Assembly: GCA_018335675.1 (NCBI GenBank)
Contig: JAGXRQ010000059.1
Coordinates: 1-64,000 of the forward strand
DNA length: 64,000 nt
Reading direction: 5' to 3'
Source: Bacteroidota bacterium
GTDB taxonomy: Bacteria > Bacteroidota > Bacteroidia > Bacteroidales > UBA7960
Shown here: positions 10,409-20,913 of the stretch, one piece after another
Layout: every line of letters begins with the position of its first letter
Position numbering within the stretch: the stretch's first letter is position 1
Made by a program: the position numbers and the translations under genes
The notes under the pieces: generated by a model
Told to the model about the DNA's origin: nothing
Databases searched by the model: none
Seen by the model: only the letters and a program-made list of their open reading frames with translations

Positions 10409-10930
10409 TTATTCACCGCAATGAATACGAATATGAATATGAGCTTCTTCAAAGCCCAATTCATAAGCTTTTCTTAGGTCATTACATCCTGCTCTAGCTT
10501 GACGGTTTTTTATTCTGGCTTGCCCTCTGTTAAAGTATGCTTCAGCATAATCAGGTTGAAGAGTTATAGCCCTGTTATAATCTGCTATTTCACTACTCGC
10601 TGAATACTTAAGGCGATATTTGGTGTAAGCTCTCCAAAAATATACTTCAGCATCATTTGCATATACCCTAATAGAGAGATCAAAATCCTTCTTTGCATCT
10701 TTGTAATTTCCTAGTTGAAAATTGCAAAATCCTCTTCCAAAATATGCCTTATATAAAACTTCAAAATCCGGTTGAAGCCTTATACAACTCGAGAAATCAT
10801 CAATTGCACCTCTATAATCATTAAGTTCCAATTTTGAATTTGCTCTACGGGCAAAATCAGCCGCTGACTGCGAATATGTATATGCAGAAATCAAAACCAT
10901 CACAAATAAAACTAATATTTTTTTGAACAT
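10409..10930 (-). CDS. tetratricopeptide repeat protein, exported
   Basis: Signal peptide and TPR motifs (DYRGAIDDFSSCIRLQPDF, NYKDAKKDFDLSIRV). Confidence 0.75.
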   Translation of the reverse strand: MFKKILVLFVMVLISAYTYSQSAADFARRANSKLELNDYRGAIDDFSSCIRLQPDFEVLYKAYFGRGFCNFQLGNYKDAKKDFDLSIRVYANDAEVYFWRAYTKYRLKYSASSEIADYNRAITLQPDYAEAYFNRGQARIKNRQARAGCNDLRKAYELGFEEAHIHIRIHCGE

Positions 10931-11027
10931 ATCAGGGTGTTTTTTAGGTTATGCTAAACATTAAATAAAAACCATACCAACAATCAACAAAGGTAATAAT
11001 TTTTGGAAAATAATTGATTTTTATATT

Positions 11028-13142
11028 CTACAACATTGCCGAATATGCTCCATGCGTGATAACCGACCAAAATATTATATCATTTTTGTTGCTTTCTTCC
11101 TCCCATTTTTTCGCAGTAAAACGGTTGTTGGATGAATCTAAAATTATAACCTTAGGTTTTAGCTTTTTTATTATTATATCCGGTTTTGCGTTAGGGTTTT
11201 GCGATATTATTAGATAATCTACTTCAATTTCATTTTTAAATAAAATATTATGACTGTTTTTGTTTAAAAAAAATATCTTTCTGCCTTCGAAATCCATAAA
11301 GTTTCTGCTTATAGCCCAGTTATCATTAATTTTTGTGTCAGGTGAATTTATATCGTAAATATCATAATTGTATAATGATCCATTAGTTAGCCGATTACCT
11401 TTTAAATGGAAGTCTAATCTATTAAAATCTAATTTTAAATAATCTGCAGTTATAAATAGTCGGTGGTCGCCTGAAACAAAGTCTATTGCTGTAGTTTTCG
11501 AAACATTATAAACTATGAACTGCTTTTGAGATGTTATTTTTATGGTTCTATAACTAAATGAGCTTAGTAGCAATAGTGAAAAAATTAAAGCTGGCTTTAG
11601 TAGGCTTTTCTTGAGGAATAAAAATGTTAAGCATAACAAAATAGTTACTGCACTTATAATTATCATTTCGAACGAATTTATGTATATGTTGGTGCTAACT
11701 GAACCCGGCAACGATTCTATCCATAAAACAGACTCATTTAGAGCTGTGATAATTTTGGACAAAATACTTCCTAGTAATTCTGAAACTGTGCTTATTGGTG
11801 AAGCAATAATTGTTAAAAGCGCAATGTATATTATTACACTGGATAAAGGAATTACGATAAGGTTTGTAAGTATAAAATAGTTTGGAAATTGATTGAAGTA
11901 ATAGAGTCCAATTGGTCCGGTGGCTATTTGGGCAGCTATTGATACTGATATTATTCCCCAAGCTTTGTCGATAAGAAAATTCTTAAAGATTATTTTTTTA
12001 TAAAGAATGGGCTGTATGAAAACAATACCTATCACTGCGATATATGAAAGCTGAAATCCAATCATTTTTATTATATATGGATTTATGGCTGTGAGAAATA
12101 TTGCTGATGCAGCCAAAGTATTATAAATGTTAGTCGACCGATTGAAACTCTGGCTAAAAGCAACAAATGTAAACATTGTAGATGCTCTTTGTACGGAGGG
12201 AGAAAACCCTGTTATTGCAGCATAACACCAAATTAGAATAACTATAAACAATACTTTTATTATATAGCCATACTTTATCCTTTTTAAAAATCCTAAAATT
12301 GCATTGAGGATTAAAAAGATTATTCCAACATGAAGTCCGGATACACATAAGATGTGCATTGCACCTGCACCTGCGAAACCTTGCATAAGTTCATTATCTA
12401 AGTCTTCCTTTACTCCAAAAACTAATGCTGATGCAACCGCATATTCTCGGCCTTCGATATTATTTTCACTAAGAATTTTTAATGCTTTATCTCTTATTTC
12501 GCTGGCTTTCAGTTTTATAAAGTTCCCATTTCGGAATCCGCTATATATCCATTCACCAGATTTGAAATATGCTTGGTGGTAAATATTGTTGTTTGCAAGA
12601 AAGTTTTTATAGTTAAACTCATTTGGGTTTTTTGGAGCTGATACCTCATTAAACCTATTTTCTATAATAATCAAATCTCCATATTTCAGGTTCAACGCAA
12701 TTGAGTCTTTTTCCAAATAAACAATGACTTTTCCTGTTGTGTTTATTATAGAATCTTTATTGATTATAGTTGTTACAATTCCATTTACCTGATAGCTGTT
12801 TGCCTTCTCGGAAATAGGCTCACTAATTTCAACAATTGCATATCCTGTGGTATCATCGAATTTGCTGAAATGATTTGCCCACTTTAGCTGATTATTATCT
12901 TGTGAGATTTTTATTCCAAAGAAGAAAAGACATAAATATACAATCAATCCAAATATCCACCTTTGGCTATAGTTTGCCGAAAAGAATATGGTATGTATTA
13001 TAACGTAAAATGTTGAAGGACTTATAAAAGCCCAGAATAGTATATCGTTGATGTTAAGGTCAAACCCAATTGCAACAACAATCCCCGCAAAAAAGGGAAT
13101 CAATAGTCTTACCATTGGAATTTGCGCCAGTTGAATTTTCAT
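11028..13142 (-). CDS. comEC: ComEC/Rec2 family competence protein
   Basis: Multi-TM competence domain MHILCVSGLHVGII..., FSPSVQRASTM; DUF4131-like N-terminus. Confidence 0.88.
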   Translation of the reverse strand: MKIQLAQIPMVRLLIPFFAGIVVAIGFDLNINDILFWAFISPSTFYVIIHTIFFSANYSQRWIFGLIVYLCLFFFGIKISQDNNQLKWANHFSKFDDTTGYAIVEISEPISEKANSYQVNGIVTTIINKDSIINTTGKVIVYLEKDSIALNLKYGDLIIIENRFNEVSAPKNPNEFNYKNFLANNNIYHQAYFKSGEWIYSGFRNGNFIKLKASEIRDKALKILSENNIEGREYAVASALVFGVKEDLDNELMQGFAGAGAMHILCVSGLHVGIIFLILNAILGFLKRIKYGYIIKVLFIVILIWCYAAITGFSPSVQRASTMFTFVAFSQSFNRSTNIYNTLAASAIFLTAINPYIIKMIGFQLSYIAVIGIVFIQPILYKKIIFKNFLIDKAWGIISVSIAAQIATGPIGLYYFNQFPNYFILTNLIVIPLSSVIIYIALLTIIASPISTVSELLGSILSKIITALNESVLWIESLPGSVSTNIYINSFEMIIISAVTILLCLTFLFLKKSLLKPALIFSLLLLSSFSYRTIKITSQKQFIVYNVSKTTAIDFVSGDHRLFITADYLKLDFNRLDFHLKGNRLTNGSLYNYDIYDINSPDTKINDNWAISRNFMDFEGRKIFFLNKNSHNILFKNEIEVDYLIISQNPNAKPDIIIKKLKPKVIILDSSNNRFTAKKWEEESNKNDIIFWSVITHGAYSAML

Positions 13143-13167
13143 AGGCGCAAAATTGGTAAAAAATTAT

Positions 13168-14346
13168 TTAATTTGCAAAAAAATCATCTATAACGACTAA
13201 TTCAATATTTTTGTAGTAATATTTTATGATGTATTCTTTTGAAAAGCCATATTGAGCCATCTTCATTGCTCCTTCCTGGCAAAGCCCAACGCCATGCCCA
13301 AAGCCTCTTCCTCTGAATATTATGGTATCGTTTTCAGTTGTAATGGAAAAGAAAGTTGACCGCAATTTGAAGTTTTCCCTTATTTGCCTTAAGTGGATTT
13401 TTTTATTTTCATCTAGGTGTAATTTCCTGTTATCCTGAGTAAATGTCAAAATATGATTTTTTTCAGATGCAGAAAGTTTTATCTTATATGTAGATTCTAC
13501 AAATCTTAAAAGATCATTAATACTTATTTTCATTTCCCACCTTGCTCCAGGGCTATTTAAACAAAACGTGTCTTTAACACTTCTTAAATATGGCAATGCT
13601 TGAGGCCAGATATCTTCAGAATTTATAGTTTCACCCCCGCAATTTGCATGATATACAGTGTTTACGGGTTGAGAGTTATTGTCTATAATAATAGTTCCTC
13701 TGGAATCATTTACTGCTTCAATAATTGGATTATAGCCTGTTCTACCATAATATGCCTGACAATGAACCTGGTCACAAAGATTATGGCCTTGTGCCTCGTG
13801 TCTGTTAATGTTTTTAAAAGCATAAGTTCTTGCAATCGTGGCCTGAACCTGATAGTAAACCGCATGTCTTAAAAATCCTGATTCTGATTGCACTACTCCG
13901 GCTATATATTTCTCAAGTGCCACAATATTAATGATTTTAAGCTTTCCATCAGCGACAGTAATGACAAAATCATCATCGTACATGCGAAAAGCCAGATCGG
14001 GCTCAATTGGATTTAAAAGCATTATATTATTAAACGCACCACCAAGAATTAAAACTTTGCTTACTTCTTGAATAATAGTATCTCGTCTGATGATAAGAAT
14101 TTTGCTGTCTTTTGCTCTTAGTTTTATGCTAGCAAACTTTCTTACACTTAGTAATGGCTCATTTGTTTCATTGTCAGAGTATATGAGATATCTGCCTTCT
14201 AAACTTGTTAAGTTAATTTCGTTTATTTCACTTCCTGAAAATATCCTAATATCTATTTTTGATGGCAAGGAAAGATTTGTATTTCCTTTTGCTATTAATG
14301 GAAAGGAAATAATAACTATAATTATAAAACGATAGAAATTATTCAT
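13168..14346 (-). CDS. SpoIID/LytB domain-containing protein
   Basis: LEKYIAGVVQSESGFLRHAVYYQVQATIARTYAFKN; FRGRGFGHGVGLCQEGAMKMA. Confidence 0.88.
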   Translation of the reverse strand: MNNFYRFIIIVIISFPLIAKGNTNLSLPSKIDIRIFSGSEINEINLTSLEGRYLIYSDNETNEPLLSVRKFASIKLRAKDSKILIIRRDTIIQEVSKVLILGGAFNNIMLLNPIEPDLAFRMYDDDFVITVADGKLKIINIVALEKYIAGVVQSESGFLRHAVYYQVQATIARTYAFKNINRHEAQGHNLCDQVHCQAYYGRTGYNPIIEAVNDSRGTIIIDNNSQPVNTVYHANCGGETINSEDIWPQALPYLRSVKDTFCLNSPGARWEMKISINDLLRFVESTYKIKLSASEKNHILTFTQDNRKLHLDENKKIHLRQIRENFKLRSTFFSITTENDTIIFRGRGFGHGVGLCQEGAMKMAQYGFSKEYIIKYYYKNIELVVIDDFFAN

Positions 14347-15463
14347 GTGTGGTTAAAAAGTTTTTAATTATTTCTGCAGCTTTTTGAGAAGCTCCAATTC
14401 CACCAAGCTTTTGTTTAAGAATCTTATACTCATCTATAATGGTGTTTCTGTATTCTTTGTTATTTAGCAATTCAGATAATTCAGTTGTTAGGTTTTTATT
14501 GTTAAAGTCGTTTTGTATTAATTCTTTCACAACGTGTTTATCCATTATAAGATTAACAAGGGATATATAATTAATCTTTACGAGTTTTTTTGCTATATGA
14601 TATGATAGTTTTCCTCCTTTGTAGCATACCACTTGAGGTGTACCTATAAGAGCAGTTTCAAGTGTTGCTGTTCCTGAAACCACAATAGCGGCTTCGCTGT
14701 GTTTTAATAATTCGTAAGTCTTGTCGAAAATTATTTTAATTTCTGAATCAATTAAAAATCTTTGATACAACTCAATTGGTTGAGATGACATTCCGGCAAC
14801 AACAAACTGGTAATCTGCAAATTTACTTGCAGTTTCAGTCATAATTTTTAACATTTTTGTTATTTCCTGCTTTCTGCTGCCAGGTAAAATTGCTACAATG
14901 GGTTTATTATTAAGGATATTAATCTTAATGAAATCATTTTTATTGGTTTCGAAGAAATCGTTGTTTAATGCATCTAACAAAGGATGACCAACAAAATCTG
15001 CATTAAAGTCGAATTTTGCATAAAAGTCTTTTTCAAAAGGAAGAATAACAAGCATTTTGTCAACACAATTCTTGATTTTGTGCACTCTGGATTGTTTCCA
15101 AGCCCAAATTTGAGGTGAGATATAATATATTACTTTAATTCCGTTTTCTTTTGCAAATTTTGCCATCCTTAAATTAAAGCCGGGATAGTCAATCAATATT
15201 AATACATCAGGCTTGTATTGTATAATGTCATTTTTGCAGATTGAAAAATTTCTAAGAATAGTTCTAATGTTTAGCAAGACTTCCAAAAACCCCATAAAAG
15301 CTAGTTCTTTAATGTGCTTAACAGGTTTTCCGCCAATCACAGACATCTTATCGCCTCCCCAGAATCTGAAATTTGCATTTTTGTCAATAGCAGCAATTTG
15401 CTTCATTAAGTTAGACCCGTGTAAATCTCCCGATGCCTCGCCTGCTATTAGATAATACTTCAT
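14339..15463 (-). CDS. lpxB: lipid-A-disaccharide synthase
   Basis: MKYYLIAGEASGDLHGSNLMK; ILPGSRKQEI; VVSGTATLETAL. Confidence 0.93.
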   Translation of the reverse strand: MKYYLIAGEASGDLHGSNLMKQIAAIDKNANFRFWGGDKMSVIGGKPVKHIKELAFMGFLEVLLNIRTILRNFSICKNDIIQYKPDVLILIDYPGFNLRMAKFAKENGIKVIYYISPQIWAWKQSRVHKIKNCVDKMLVILPFEKDFYAKFDFNADFVGHPLLDALNNDFFETNKNDFIKINILNNKPIVAILPGSRKQEITKMLKIMTETASKFADYQFVVAGMSSQPIELYQRFLIDSEIKIIFDKTYELLKHSEAAIVVSGTATLETALIGTPQVVCYKGGKLSYHIAKKLVKINYISLVNLIMDKHVVKELIQNDFNNKNLTTELSELLNNKEYRNTIIDEYKILKQKLGGIGASQKAAEIIKNFLTTHE

Positions 15464-15509
15464 TGCTTATTTTTGGAGTTTTTGTTGTTTTACCAAGGTT
15501 GATAATTTC

Positions 15510-15800
15510 CTACAAGAATAGAATGAAAAATAATATTGCATAAATAATTGTAGCTCCCAAAATACCTCTGCCAGTTTTGTCATATTTTTTGTTTACCATA
15601 TAAATCCTAAAAGGAAGCATATTAGTAAAAATAGAAATAAGCAGAATATTTGATAATTTAAAATATTTTCCGGCAGATGTTATTGCATTTGTATTGTCTA
15701 TGCCTGAAATTCCAAGTATAAGATAAACAAGTCCGAATGCTGCTGCAGGTAAAATAATTCCGATAATGGCACCTAATACCCATGAGTCTTTGTTAAACAT
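15510..15800 (-). CDS. small hypothetical membrane protein
   Basis: 96 aa with three hydrophobic segments, start overlaps surE stop by 8 nt. Confidence 0.6.
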   Translation of the reverse strand: MFNKDSWVLGAIIGIILPAAAFGLVYLILGISGIDNTNAITSAGKYFKLSNILLISIFTNMLPFRIYMVNKKYDKTGRGILGATIIYAILFFILFL

Positions 15801-16563
15801 TAAACCTCCAATTTTTTAATTCAGGAATAAAATTGTGTGCTGTAAAATCAAATTGAACTGGGACAACAGAAATGAAGTTATTTTGCAGTGCCCATTCATC
15901 AGTATCTTTGCTATTTTCATGTACTTTAAATTCTCCTGAGAGCCAATAATAATCAACACCTCTGGGGTCTCTTCTATGATCGAATACTTCTTCCCAATTA
16001 CCTCTGGCCTGCCTACATATTTTAACTCCTTTTAGCTCTGATTCAACTACAGCCGGAATATTCACATTAAGGCAGCAACCTTGAGGCAATCCTTTCTCAA
16101 GAACATTGGCTGCAATTTGTTTAATGTATTTTTTGGCAGCTAAAAAATTTGCTTCAAAACTGAAATCCATTAAAGAGAATCCAATTGAAGGGATGCTTTC
16201 CATTGCACCTTCAATAGCAGCCGACATAGTGCCACTGTATATTACATTTATCGATGCATTTGAACCATGATTAATTCCGCTCACAATTAAGTCGGGTTTC
16301 TTATGTAAGACTTTGTTTACCGCAATCTTGACACAATCTACAGGAGTTCCGCTACAACTGTATTCAGGGTATTCTCCGTCGGCACTTATTTTTTTCAGTC
16401 TTAATGGTGATGAAATGGTTACTGCATGCCCCATGCCACTCTGAGGTTTATCAGGCGCAACAACTACAATGTCTCCTAGTTCAATCATAAATGATATCAA
16501 GTGCCTAATTCCAGGAGCCATTATGCCATCATCATTGGTTATTAAAATTACCGGTTTATGCAT
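15793..16563 (-). CDS. surE: 5'/3'-nucleotidase SurE
   Basis: ILITNDDGIMAPGIRHL; GTPVDCVKIA; SGINHGSNASINVIYSGTMSAA. Confidence 0.95.
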   Translation of the reverse strand: MHKPVILITNDDGIMAPGIRHLISFMIELGDIVVVAPDKPQSGMGHAVTISSPLRLKKISADGEYPEYSCSGTPVDCVKIAVNKVLHKKPDLIVSGINHGSNASINVIYSGTMSAAIEGAMESIPSIGFSLMDFSFEANFLAAKKYIKQIAANVLEKGLPQGCCLNVNIPAVVESELKGVKICRQARGNWEEVFDHRRDPRGVDYYWLSGEFKVHENSKDTDEWALQNNFISVVPVQFDFTAHNFIPELKNWRFNV

Positions 16564-16614
16564 TTTTAAAATTTTGGCAAAGCTATTAAGAAATTGTCAA
16601 TTGCTTTATAAATA

Positions 16615-17190
16615 TTATACTTTAGTTACTCCTCCTGATACAATAAATTTCATGACTTCTGTTGAAGGAGCATTTATCGGAATCACATTCTCTGCTGCTA
16701 CAAGAAATAGGTTGCCGGAGAAATTGTAAGAATGTGGAAGATATACCGCAACCATATCTGCTCCAACTCCAATTGCTGATAAGTCTCTTTCAGTTACAAA
16801 CCCTAATTTGTATAGCTTGTTGTCTCTGTTGATGATAACCATTACGGGCTCAGTAAATTTTTTCTTCTGCCCAACAAAAGCAGACATCAAGTCTTTAATT
16901 GACGAATAAAGCATCTTTACTATTGGCATCTGATCCAAAATCTTATTCCACAAATATGACAATGGAGTTTTAATTAGAAATGAACCAAAAAATCCAATTA
17001 AAGTTATTCCCACAAGAATAATCAATAATCCAAGGCCAGGAATGTTAAACGGCAGCAAGCCATCAATAAAGTCTAGTGCAGCGTATATAGCATACAATGT
17101 TATGCTAATAGGTGCAACGTAAAGAAACCCCTGAAGAAAATAGTAAAAAATCCTTCTAAATGGATTTTTCTTTTTATTGATCTGTTCCAT
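16615..17190 (-). CDS. DUF502 family membrane protein
   Basis: N-terminal TM segments; PIVKMLYSSIKDLMSAF, YLPHSYNFSGNLFLV typical of DUF502. Confidence 0.8.
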   Translation of the reverse strand: MEQINKKKNPFRRIFYYFLQGFLYVAPISITLYAIYAALDFIDGLLPFNIPGLGLLIILVGITLIGFFGSFLIKTPLSYLWNKILDQMPIVKMLYSSIKDLMSAFVGQKKKFTEPVMVIINRDNKLYKLGFVTERDLSAIGVGADMVAVYLPHSYNFSGNLFLVAAENVIPINAPSTEVMKFIVSGGVTKV

Positions 17191-17329
17191 AATCTTTTGT
17201 TTTTTGCAAAATTACCTTAAAAAATGTTTAAATGGCTATTTGTTTTAATACGACAAAATGTCAGAATAAAGAAAATGGTTTATAATTTGATGCAATCTTG
17301 CGCGTTACTAACCTTAAATAATATGTAAT

Positions 17330-18013
17330 ATGGGAATCGGAATTTATGTAATTTTTGGAGTTTTTGTGCTGATTAGCTATATAGTATCTAGCATTTTAAA
17401 ATCAAAGTTTTCTAAATATTCAAAAGAGCCTTTGCGCTCGGGACTTTCCGGTAAGGAAGTTGCTGAAAAAATGCTTATCGAAAATGGGATTACAAACGTT
17501 AAAGTAATAAGTACTCCGGGTCGTCTTACCGATCACTATAATCCACTCGATAAAACTGTAAATCTTAGTAGAGAGGTTTATAATGGGAGAAGTATAGCTG
17601 CTGCAGCTGTGGCTGCTCATGAATGTGGACACGCAGTTCAGCATGCAAAAGCTTATTCTTTTTTGAAAATGCGTTCATCTCTTGTTCCAATTGTAAGCTT
17701 TAGTTCTAAGTATATGCAATGGATACTTCTAATTGGAATTCTAACTATAGAGTCGTTTCCTCAAATACTATTTGCTGGAATCATAATGTTTGCTGCAACA
17801 ACATTGTTTAGCTTTATTACACTGCCTGTTGAATTTAATGCAACAAAGAGGGCATTAGTTTGGCTCGAAAATACTGGATTAACAACGGGCAAAGAGCACT
17901 ATTATGCAAAAGATGCCTTAAAATGGGCCGCTACAACATATGTAGTCGCTGCGCTTGGCTCTTTGGCAACACTGCTTTATTATGTCTGGATATTTTTGGG
18001 AAGGAGAGATTAG
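17330..18013 (+). CDS. zinc metallopeptidase, YugP-like membrane protease
   Basis: AAVAAHECGHAVQHAKAY HExxH-like motif, LSREVYNGRSIAA. Confidence 0.88.
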   Translation: MGIGIYVIFGVFVLISYIVSSILKSKFSKYSKEPLRSGLSGKEVAEKMLIENGITNVKVISTPGRLTDHYNPLDKTVNLSREVYNGRSIAAAAVAAHECGHAVQHAKAYSFLKMRSSLVPIVSFSSKYMQWILLIGILTIESFPQILFAGIIMFAATTLFSFITLPVEFNATKRALVWLENTGLTTGKEHYYAKDALKWAATTYVVAALGSLATLLYYVWIFLGRRD

Positions 18014-18612
18014 GAAATAGTCTTCACAAAATCCTTCAATGCTGAGTATACTTTATGAATAGGTAGTCCCATTACATTGAAGAAAGAACCTTCAATACTT
18101 TCAATGCCAATAAATCCGAGCCATTCCTGAATGCCGTATGAGCCGGCCTTGTCGAATGGCTTGTATTTATTAATGTAATAAATAATTTCTTCTTCTTCGA
18201 ATGGCATAAACCTGACAAGAGACCTGTCGTAAAACTCTTTATGAAAATTGTTCCCAATAATGCAAACTCCGGTGAACACTTCGTGAGTTCTTCCAGATAA
18301 GTATTTCAGCATCTCGATTGCTTCTTGTTCATTGCCGGGCTTATTAATGATTTTTCCATCAATTACTACAATTGTATCAGCAGTAATAACAATGGTTTTG
18401 TCATTTTCCAATTCTTTGGCAAACATTTCAGCTTTCGACTTACTGAGTGAGATTACAATTTCATCCGGCCTTCGATTATTACAAAAATCTTCATTGGTTT
18501 CCTTTACCAAAACTCTGAAAGGAATACCTGATTCTTCCAAAAGCCATTTCCTTCTTGGCGACCTTGAGCCAAGAATTATATCAAAATCTTTTAAAACTTC
18601 AAAAAAATGCAT
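18010..18612 (-). CDS. maf: Maf family nucleotide pyrophosphatase
   Basis: ILGSRSPRRKWLLEESGIPF; ITADTIVVIDGKIINKP. Confidence 0.9.
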   Translation of the reverse strand: MHFFEVLKDFDIILGSRSPRRKWLLEESGIPFRVLVKETNEDFCNNRRPDEIVISLSKSKAEMFAKELENDKTIVITADTIVVIDGKIINKPGNEQEAIEMLKYLSGRTHEVFTGVCIIGNNFHKEFYDRSLVRFMPFEEEEIIYYINKYKPFDKAGSYGIQEWLGFIGIESIEGSFFNVMGLPIHKVYSALKDFVKTIS

Positions 18613-18614
18613 TA

Positions 18615-19583
18615 CTAGGTTAAATAGAAATACAACAGAAACATTGAAAAGATACCGGTTATCATAATAAACTTAGCCAATCTGCTAAGTACTTGGTAGT
18701 CAGTTTTTTCTTTTGCAATATGGACCTTATTGATTAGCAATATAAGCGGTATCTGCACAGTTAATAATACGTATGCAAATAGCAAATTAAACTGATATTG
18801 AGATCCAAATAATTCAAAATCAAGCATTACTAATTGAAAATATCCGGTAAAGGCAATTATTACAATTGCAAGGAATATAAGTAAATTTTTACAAGTTCTT
18901 ACTCCTGAAACAATAGGAATTGTTCTACATCCTGTTTTAGCGTCTCCCTTAATATCTTCGATATCCTTAATGATTTCCCTAAGAAGTGTAGTAAGGAATG
19001 CAAACAACGCAAATATTTTCACAAAATCATCAACAACCAATACATTAACATTAATTGGAACTTCACTAAAATTGGCAAGTGCATTATATTCAAAAATCCA
19101 AACAATGGCAATTACAAATGCTGCCAAAATACTAATCATGAAATTTCCAATAAAGTACTTTCTTTTATACCTTATAGAATAAAGCCACAAAATAATAATA
19201 ATTGCAATAAAAATAAATGATAGTGACCAATTTCCAACTTTATAGGATAGATAGAATCCTAGTAAAATAGCTATTATATTGAGAACTATATGTGAAGAGA
19301 TGGCTGCACGCCTGGAAAGTGCTTTTCCGAGTATAATTTTATGGGGTTTATTGATTCTGTCAGTTTTAATGTCAAAGTAATCATTAATTGCATATCCTGC
19401 AGCGCTTGTTATAACAGTAGCCAATACTAATATGCCAAAATCAATATCTGAAAGTGCAAGATCATAGTCGAACATTAAAAGCAATGGCTTAACTACGCAA
19501 TACCTGAATAACCCTTGTATAAGAATAAGGATTAAAAGATTTTGCCATCTAAAAAGCTTAAGGTAAGCTAACATATTATTCAA
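18615..19583 (-). CDS. UbiA family prenyltransferase
   Basis: AGYAINDYFDIKTDRINKPHK motif; multi-TM. Confidence 0.87.
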   Translation of the reverse strand: MNNMLAYLKLFRWQNLLILILIQGLFRYCVVKPLLLMFDYDLALSDIDFGILVLATVITSAAGYAINDYFDIKTDRINKPHKIILGKALSRRAAISSHIVLNIIAILLGFYLSYKVGNWSLSFIFIAIIIILWLYSIRYKRKYFIGNFMISILAAFVIAIVWIFEYNALANFSEVPINVNVLVVDDFVKIFALFAFLTTLLREIIKDIEDIKGDAKTGCRTIPIVSGVRTCKNLLIFLAIVIIAFTGYFQLVMLDFELFGSQYQFNLLFAYVLLTVQIPLILLINKVHIAKEKTDYQVLSRLAKFIMITGIFSMFLLYFYLT

Positions 19584-19589
19584 ATTTTA

Positions 19590-20111
19590 TTACCATGAAA
19601 ACCCATCTTCATCAAACCAAGTATTGTGTACCTTCATAACTTGCTCTAAAACGTCTCTAACACAGCCCTTTCCTCCATCATAAAGAGAAATATATTGGCA
19701 TATTTTTTTTATTTCTTCTGCTGCATCAGCCGGACAAGCTGCTACTCCAACTTCTCTCATAATCTTATAATCAGGAATGTCATCTCCCATATATAAGATA
19801 GAGTCTTTATTTAAATTGAGCTCTTTAACTAATTCGTGAAAGAGCTCGAGCTTATTATTTACACCAATATAAACATTCTCAACTCCTAATGCAGTAAATC
19901 TATTCTTTACCAACTCTGATCGTCCACCTGTAATTATAATTATTCTGTATCCTTTTTTTACTGCAAGCTGAAGAGCATATCCATCTTTTACGTTCATTGT
20001 CCTGAGCATATCGCCATCAGGGCTTAAAATAACAATTCCATCAGTCATTACTCCATCAACGTCAAATATAAACGTTTTAATCGATAATAGCAATTTTTTA
20101 TAGTTGGTCAT
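19590..20111 (-). CDS. HAD-IIIA hydrolase, KDO-8-phosphate phosphatase-like
   Basis: TFIFDVDGVMTDGIVI; YMGDDIPDYKIMREVGVAACPADA. Confidence 0.87.
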   Translation of the reverse strand: MTNYKKLLLSIKTFIFDVDGVMTDGIVILSPDGDMLRTMNVKDGYALQLAVKKGYRIIIITGGRSELVKNRFTALGVENVYIGVNNKLELFHELVKELNLNKDSILYMGDDIPDYKIMREVGVAACPADAAEEIKKICQYISLYDGGKGCVRDVLEQVMKVHNTWFDEDGFSW

Positions 20112-20127
20112 AGACTGATGCCTGAAT

Positions 20128-20913
20128 TTATTTTCTTTTTTGTTCCTTTTGAATGCTTTGGGTCATAAAAGTATAAATTTTTTGATAATCCTCAAAGCTT
20201 TTAAGTTTATCTAAATGTTTAGTTATTGTTAATTTATCATTTCTAACTGCAGGTCCTGTTTGAGCCATCTTAGGAGAGAGGGATTCGATTTTTCTTGCAG
20301 TTTCCTGGATTAGTGGCTTGAGAATATCAAATGGTATTTCTTCATGAGATAAGATATCTTCAGCGATACTATACATATGGTTTGAGAAATTACAAGCGAA
20401 TACAGCAGCAAGATGCAATTGTCTTCTTTGTTTAAAGTCAATTTTGTATATATTTTTGCTTATCCCACTTGCGAGTTGAATTAATAACTCAGTATTTTCA
20501 TTTGTACTGGCTTCAATGCAGAATGGAATATTTTCATATTCCAATGAAATATTCTTAGTAAATGTTTGCAATGGGTAAAACACTCCGTAATTAACTGTTA
20601 TTTCTTTTAGAACATCCATGGATACACTGCCACTTGTATGAGCAAGAAGTTTGTTTTTGAAAGGAAATATTTCAGCTATCTCCTTAATAGAATCATCTGG
20701 TACGGCAATCAAGTAAAGGTCTGCATTGTCAGAAACTTCATGAATTTTTGAGGTAAATTGGCAGTTACATATCTCTCCTAATGTTTGAGCTGAGGTTACA
20801 GATTTGCTAATTACCTGAATAATTTTTTTATTGCTTTGCAATAGAGCTCTTGCTAAATGTGTTGCTACATTTCCTGCGCCAATAATTATAATATTATCAA
20901 TGGCTTTTGTCAT
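20128..20913 (-). CDS. Rossmann-like / DUF2520 domain protein
   Basis: NIIIIGAGNVATHLARAL; TSGSVSMDVL; FYPLQTFTK. Confidence 0.83.
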   Translation of the reverse strand: MTKAIDNIIIIGAGNVATHLARALLQSNKKIIQVISKSVTSAQTLGEICNCQFTSKIHEVSDNADLYLIAVPDDSIKEIAEIFPFKNKLLAHTSGSVSMDVLKEITVNYGVFYPLQTFTKNISLEYENIPFCIEASTNENTELLIQLASGISKNIYKIDFKQRRQLHLAAVFACNFSNHMYSIAEDILSHEEIPFDILKPLIQETARKIESLSPKMAQTGPAVRNDKLTITKHLDKLKSFEDYQKIYTFMTQSIQKEQKRK

